Shown here: piece after piece, positions 5,593 through 6,477 of the stretch | Position numbering within the stretch: the stretch's first letter is position 1 | Layout: the number at the start of each line of letters is the position of its first letter | Assembly: GCA_021812865.1 (NCBI GenBank) | Contig: JAKAMP010000175.1 | Location: 1-6,477, forward strand | DNA from: Bacteroidota bacterium | Lineage (GTDB): Bacteria > Bacteroidota > Bacteroidia > Bacteroidales > JAAYUG01 | Direction: 5' to 3' | Length of the DNA stretch: 6,477 nucleotides | Made by a program: the position numbers and the translations under genes | Notes under the pieces: model-generated | Database searches by the model: none | What the model was told of the DNA's origin: nothing | What the model saw: only the letters and a program-made list of their open reading frames with translations

Positions 5593-6477
5593 TTACCCTT
5601 TTGTTTCGGAAATTTGAAACCCCAGACCTTTCATTGCATCCCAGAATCCCGGGTATGATTTAGCCACCACAGAGGGATCCTGAATGATCATTTCGCCGGT
5701 CTTTGCTACTGCCGGGGCGAATGCCAGGGCCATGCGGTGATCGTGATAAGTGGAAATTTCAATCCCACCCGGGGGGATTCCCTTCAAAGGTCCTTCCCAG
5801 GAAAGGACGCCGTTTCCCTGGTAACTTAATTTTGCTCCGAACTTTCCCAGCTCGTTCTGCAAGGCCGCAATCCTGTCGGTTTCTTTTATCCGCAGACTTT
5901 GCGTGCCGGTAAAACGGAAAGATACATCGAGCAGGGTGCAGACCACGGCGAAGGTCTGAACCATATCGGGCGATCCGGTAAAGTTCAGTTCAAGAAAATT
6001 GAGAGCTGAGCAGGCATTCCTGATCACGGCGCCTTCGGGTGTGTATTCTGTTTTTATCCCAAGCTCATCGAACCACCTTTCAATAGCCGCATCGCCCTGT
6101 AGGCTTCCGGGCCGTAATCCGTTGATGAGTATTTCAGCCTTATCGGCCAGAGCAGCAAGTTCGTACCAGTACGATGCAGCGCTCCAGTCGGGTTCGACTG
6201 TAATGGTTCCCTTGCAATAATCCTGCTGTGCGATGGATATGAGGTTATCTTTCCAGTGGTATTCAATACCCAGCTGCTTCATGAGCTCCAGCGTAAGCCT
6301 TACATAAGGCGCGGAGATCAGTTCATTCTGAATGGTCAACTGCAGTCCGCCCGGCAGAGAGGGTGCAATCATGAGAATGGCGCTGATGTACTGGCTGCTG
6401 GTGCTCCCGTCAATCGTCACGTTCCCGCCTTTCAGCTTTCCTCCCCTGATTCCCAGTGGAGGATAACCTTCCTTTCC
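5593..6477 (-). CDS. aroA: 3-phosphoshikimate 1-carboxyvinyltransferase (EPSP synthase), 5'-truncated
   Basis: This is the sixth shikimate-pathway enzyme; it joins shikimate-3-phosphate and PEP to give EPSP. The frame runs off the right edge: before the GTG at 6420 it continues as EGYPPLGIRGGKLKGGN, typical EPSP synthase sequence, so that GTG is not the start. The window holds 294 residues, numbered here from the edge. Visible active-site motifs are DGSTSSQY (23-30; the Ser-Ser-Gln that binds S3P), the PDWSAASYWY segment (96-105), Asp171 in GSPDMVQT (catalytic Asp313 in E. coli), IKETDR at 197-202 (Glu341 and Arg344), HDHRMA at 245-250 (Arg386) and VAKSYP with Lys273 (Lys411). All key residues are present, so the enzyme is predicted active. 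The N-terminal lobe, including the Gly96-region loop that sets glyphosate sensitivity, is missing, so the class cannot be told. It is convergent with tadA across 84 bases in which I see no clear terminator. Confidence 0.96.
   Translation of the reverse strand, partial: GKEGYPPLGIRGGKLKGGNVTIDGSTSSQYISAILMIAPSLPGGLQLTIQNELISAPYVRLTLELMKQLGIEYHWKDNLISIAQQDYCKGTITVEPDWSAASYWYELAALADKAEILINGLRPGSLQGDAAIERWFDELGIKTEYTPEGAVIRNACSALNFLELNFTGSPDMVQTFAVVCTLLDVSFRFTGTQSLRIKETDRIAALQNELGKFGAKLSYQGNGVLSWEGPLKGIPPGGIEISTYHDHRMALAFAPAVAKTGEMIIQDPSVVAKSYPGFWDAMKGLGFQISETKG

Noticed and set aside
6418..6420. GTG at 6420 as the aroA start
   Set aside because: The frame continues upstream to the window edge with typical EPSP synthase sequence, so this GTG is an internal valine.

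Overview
The window looks like an ordinary chromosomal segment of a member of the Bacteroidota. The evidence is a truncated outer-surface protein with a TonB-plug fold typical of that phylum, two promoter-like sites matching the Bacteroidetes pattern TTG-N19-TAnnTTTG (one with a single mismatch), A/T-rich start contexts that mostly lack a Shine-Dalgarno sequence, and AspS, TadA and AroA proteins that read like Bacteroidia versions. I cannot name a genus from sequence alone.

Layout, left to right. (1) 1-1509, + strand: the 3' part of a large macroglobulin/TonB-plug surface protein whose start lies outside the window. (2) 1583-1930, - strand: a small single-domain STAS protein (anti-sigma-factor-antagonist type) with its own promoter candidate and a strong ribosome binding site. 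(3) 2216-2857, - strand: a secreted outer-membrane beta-barrel-like protein, flanked by a promoter candidate upstream and a hairpin terminator downstream. (4) 3050-4804, - strand: complete aspartyl-tRNA synthetase (aspS), followed by a hairpin/T-tract terminator. (5) 4805-5031: a divergent intergenic region filled with a degenerate 7-bp-periodic repeat. (6) 5032-5508, + strand: tRNA adenosine deaminase (tadA). (7) 5593-6477, - strand: the C-terminal two thirds or so of EPSP synthase (aroA), whose start lies outside the window.

The genes appear to be independent transcription units rather than one operon: strands alternate, and each - strand gene between 1583 and 4804 has its own promoter and/or terminator signals. 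aspS and tadA both serve translation (charging of tRNA-Asp; A34-to-inosine editing of tRNA-Arg) and are divergently placed. aroA belongs to aromatic amino acid biosynthesis and is convergent with tadA. No mobile element, CRISPR array, tRNA or rRNA gene, or defence-like cluster is visible. I did not find a convincing undescribed system. The most notable items are the plug protein that lacks a barrel, the STAS protein without the usual phosphorylatable serine, and the heptameric intergenic repeat.
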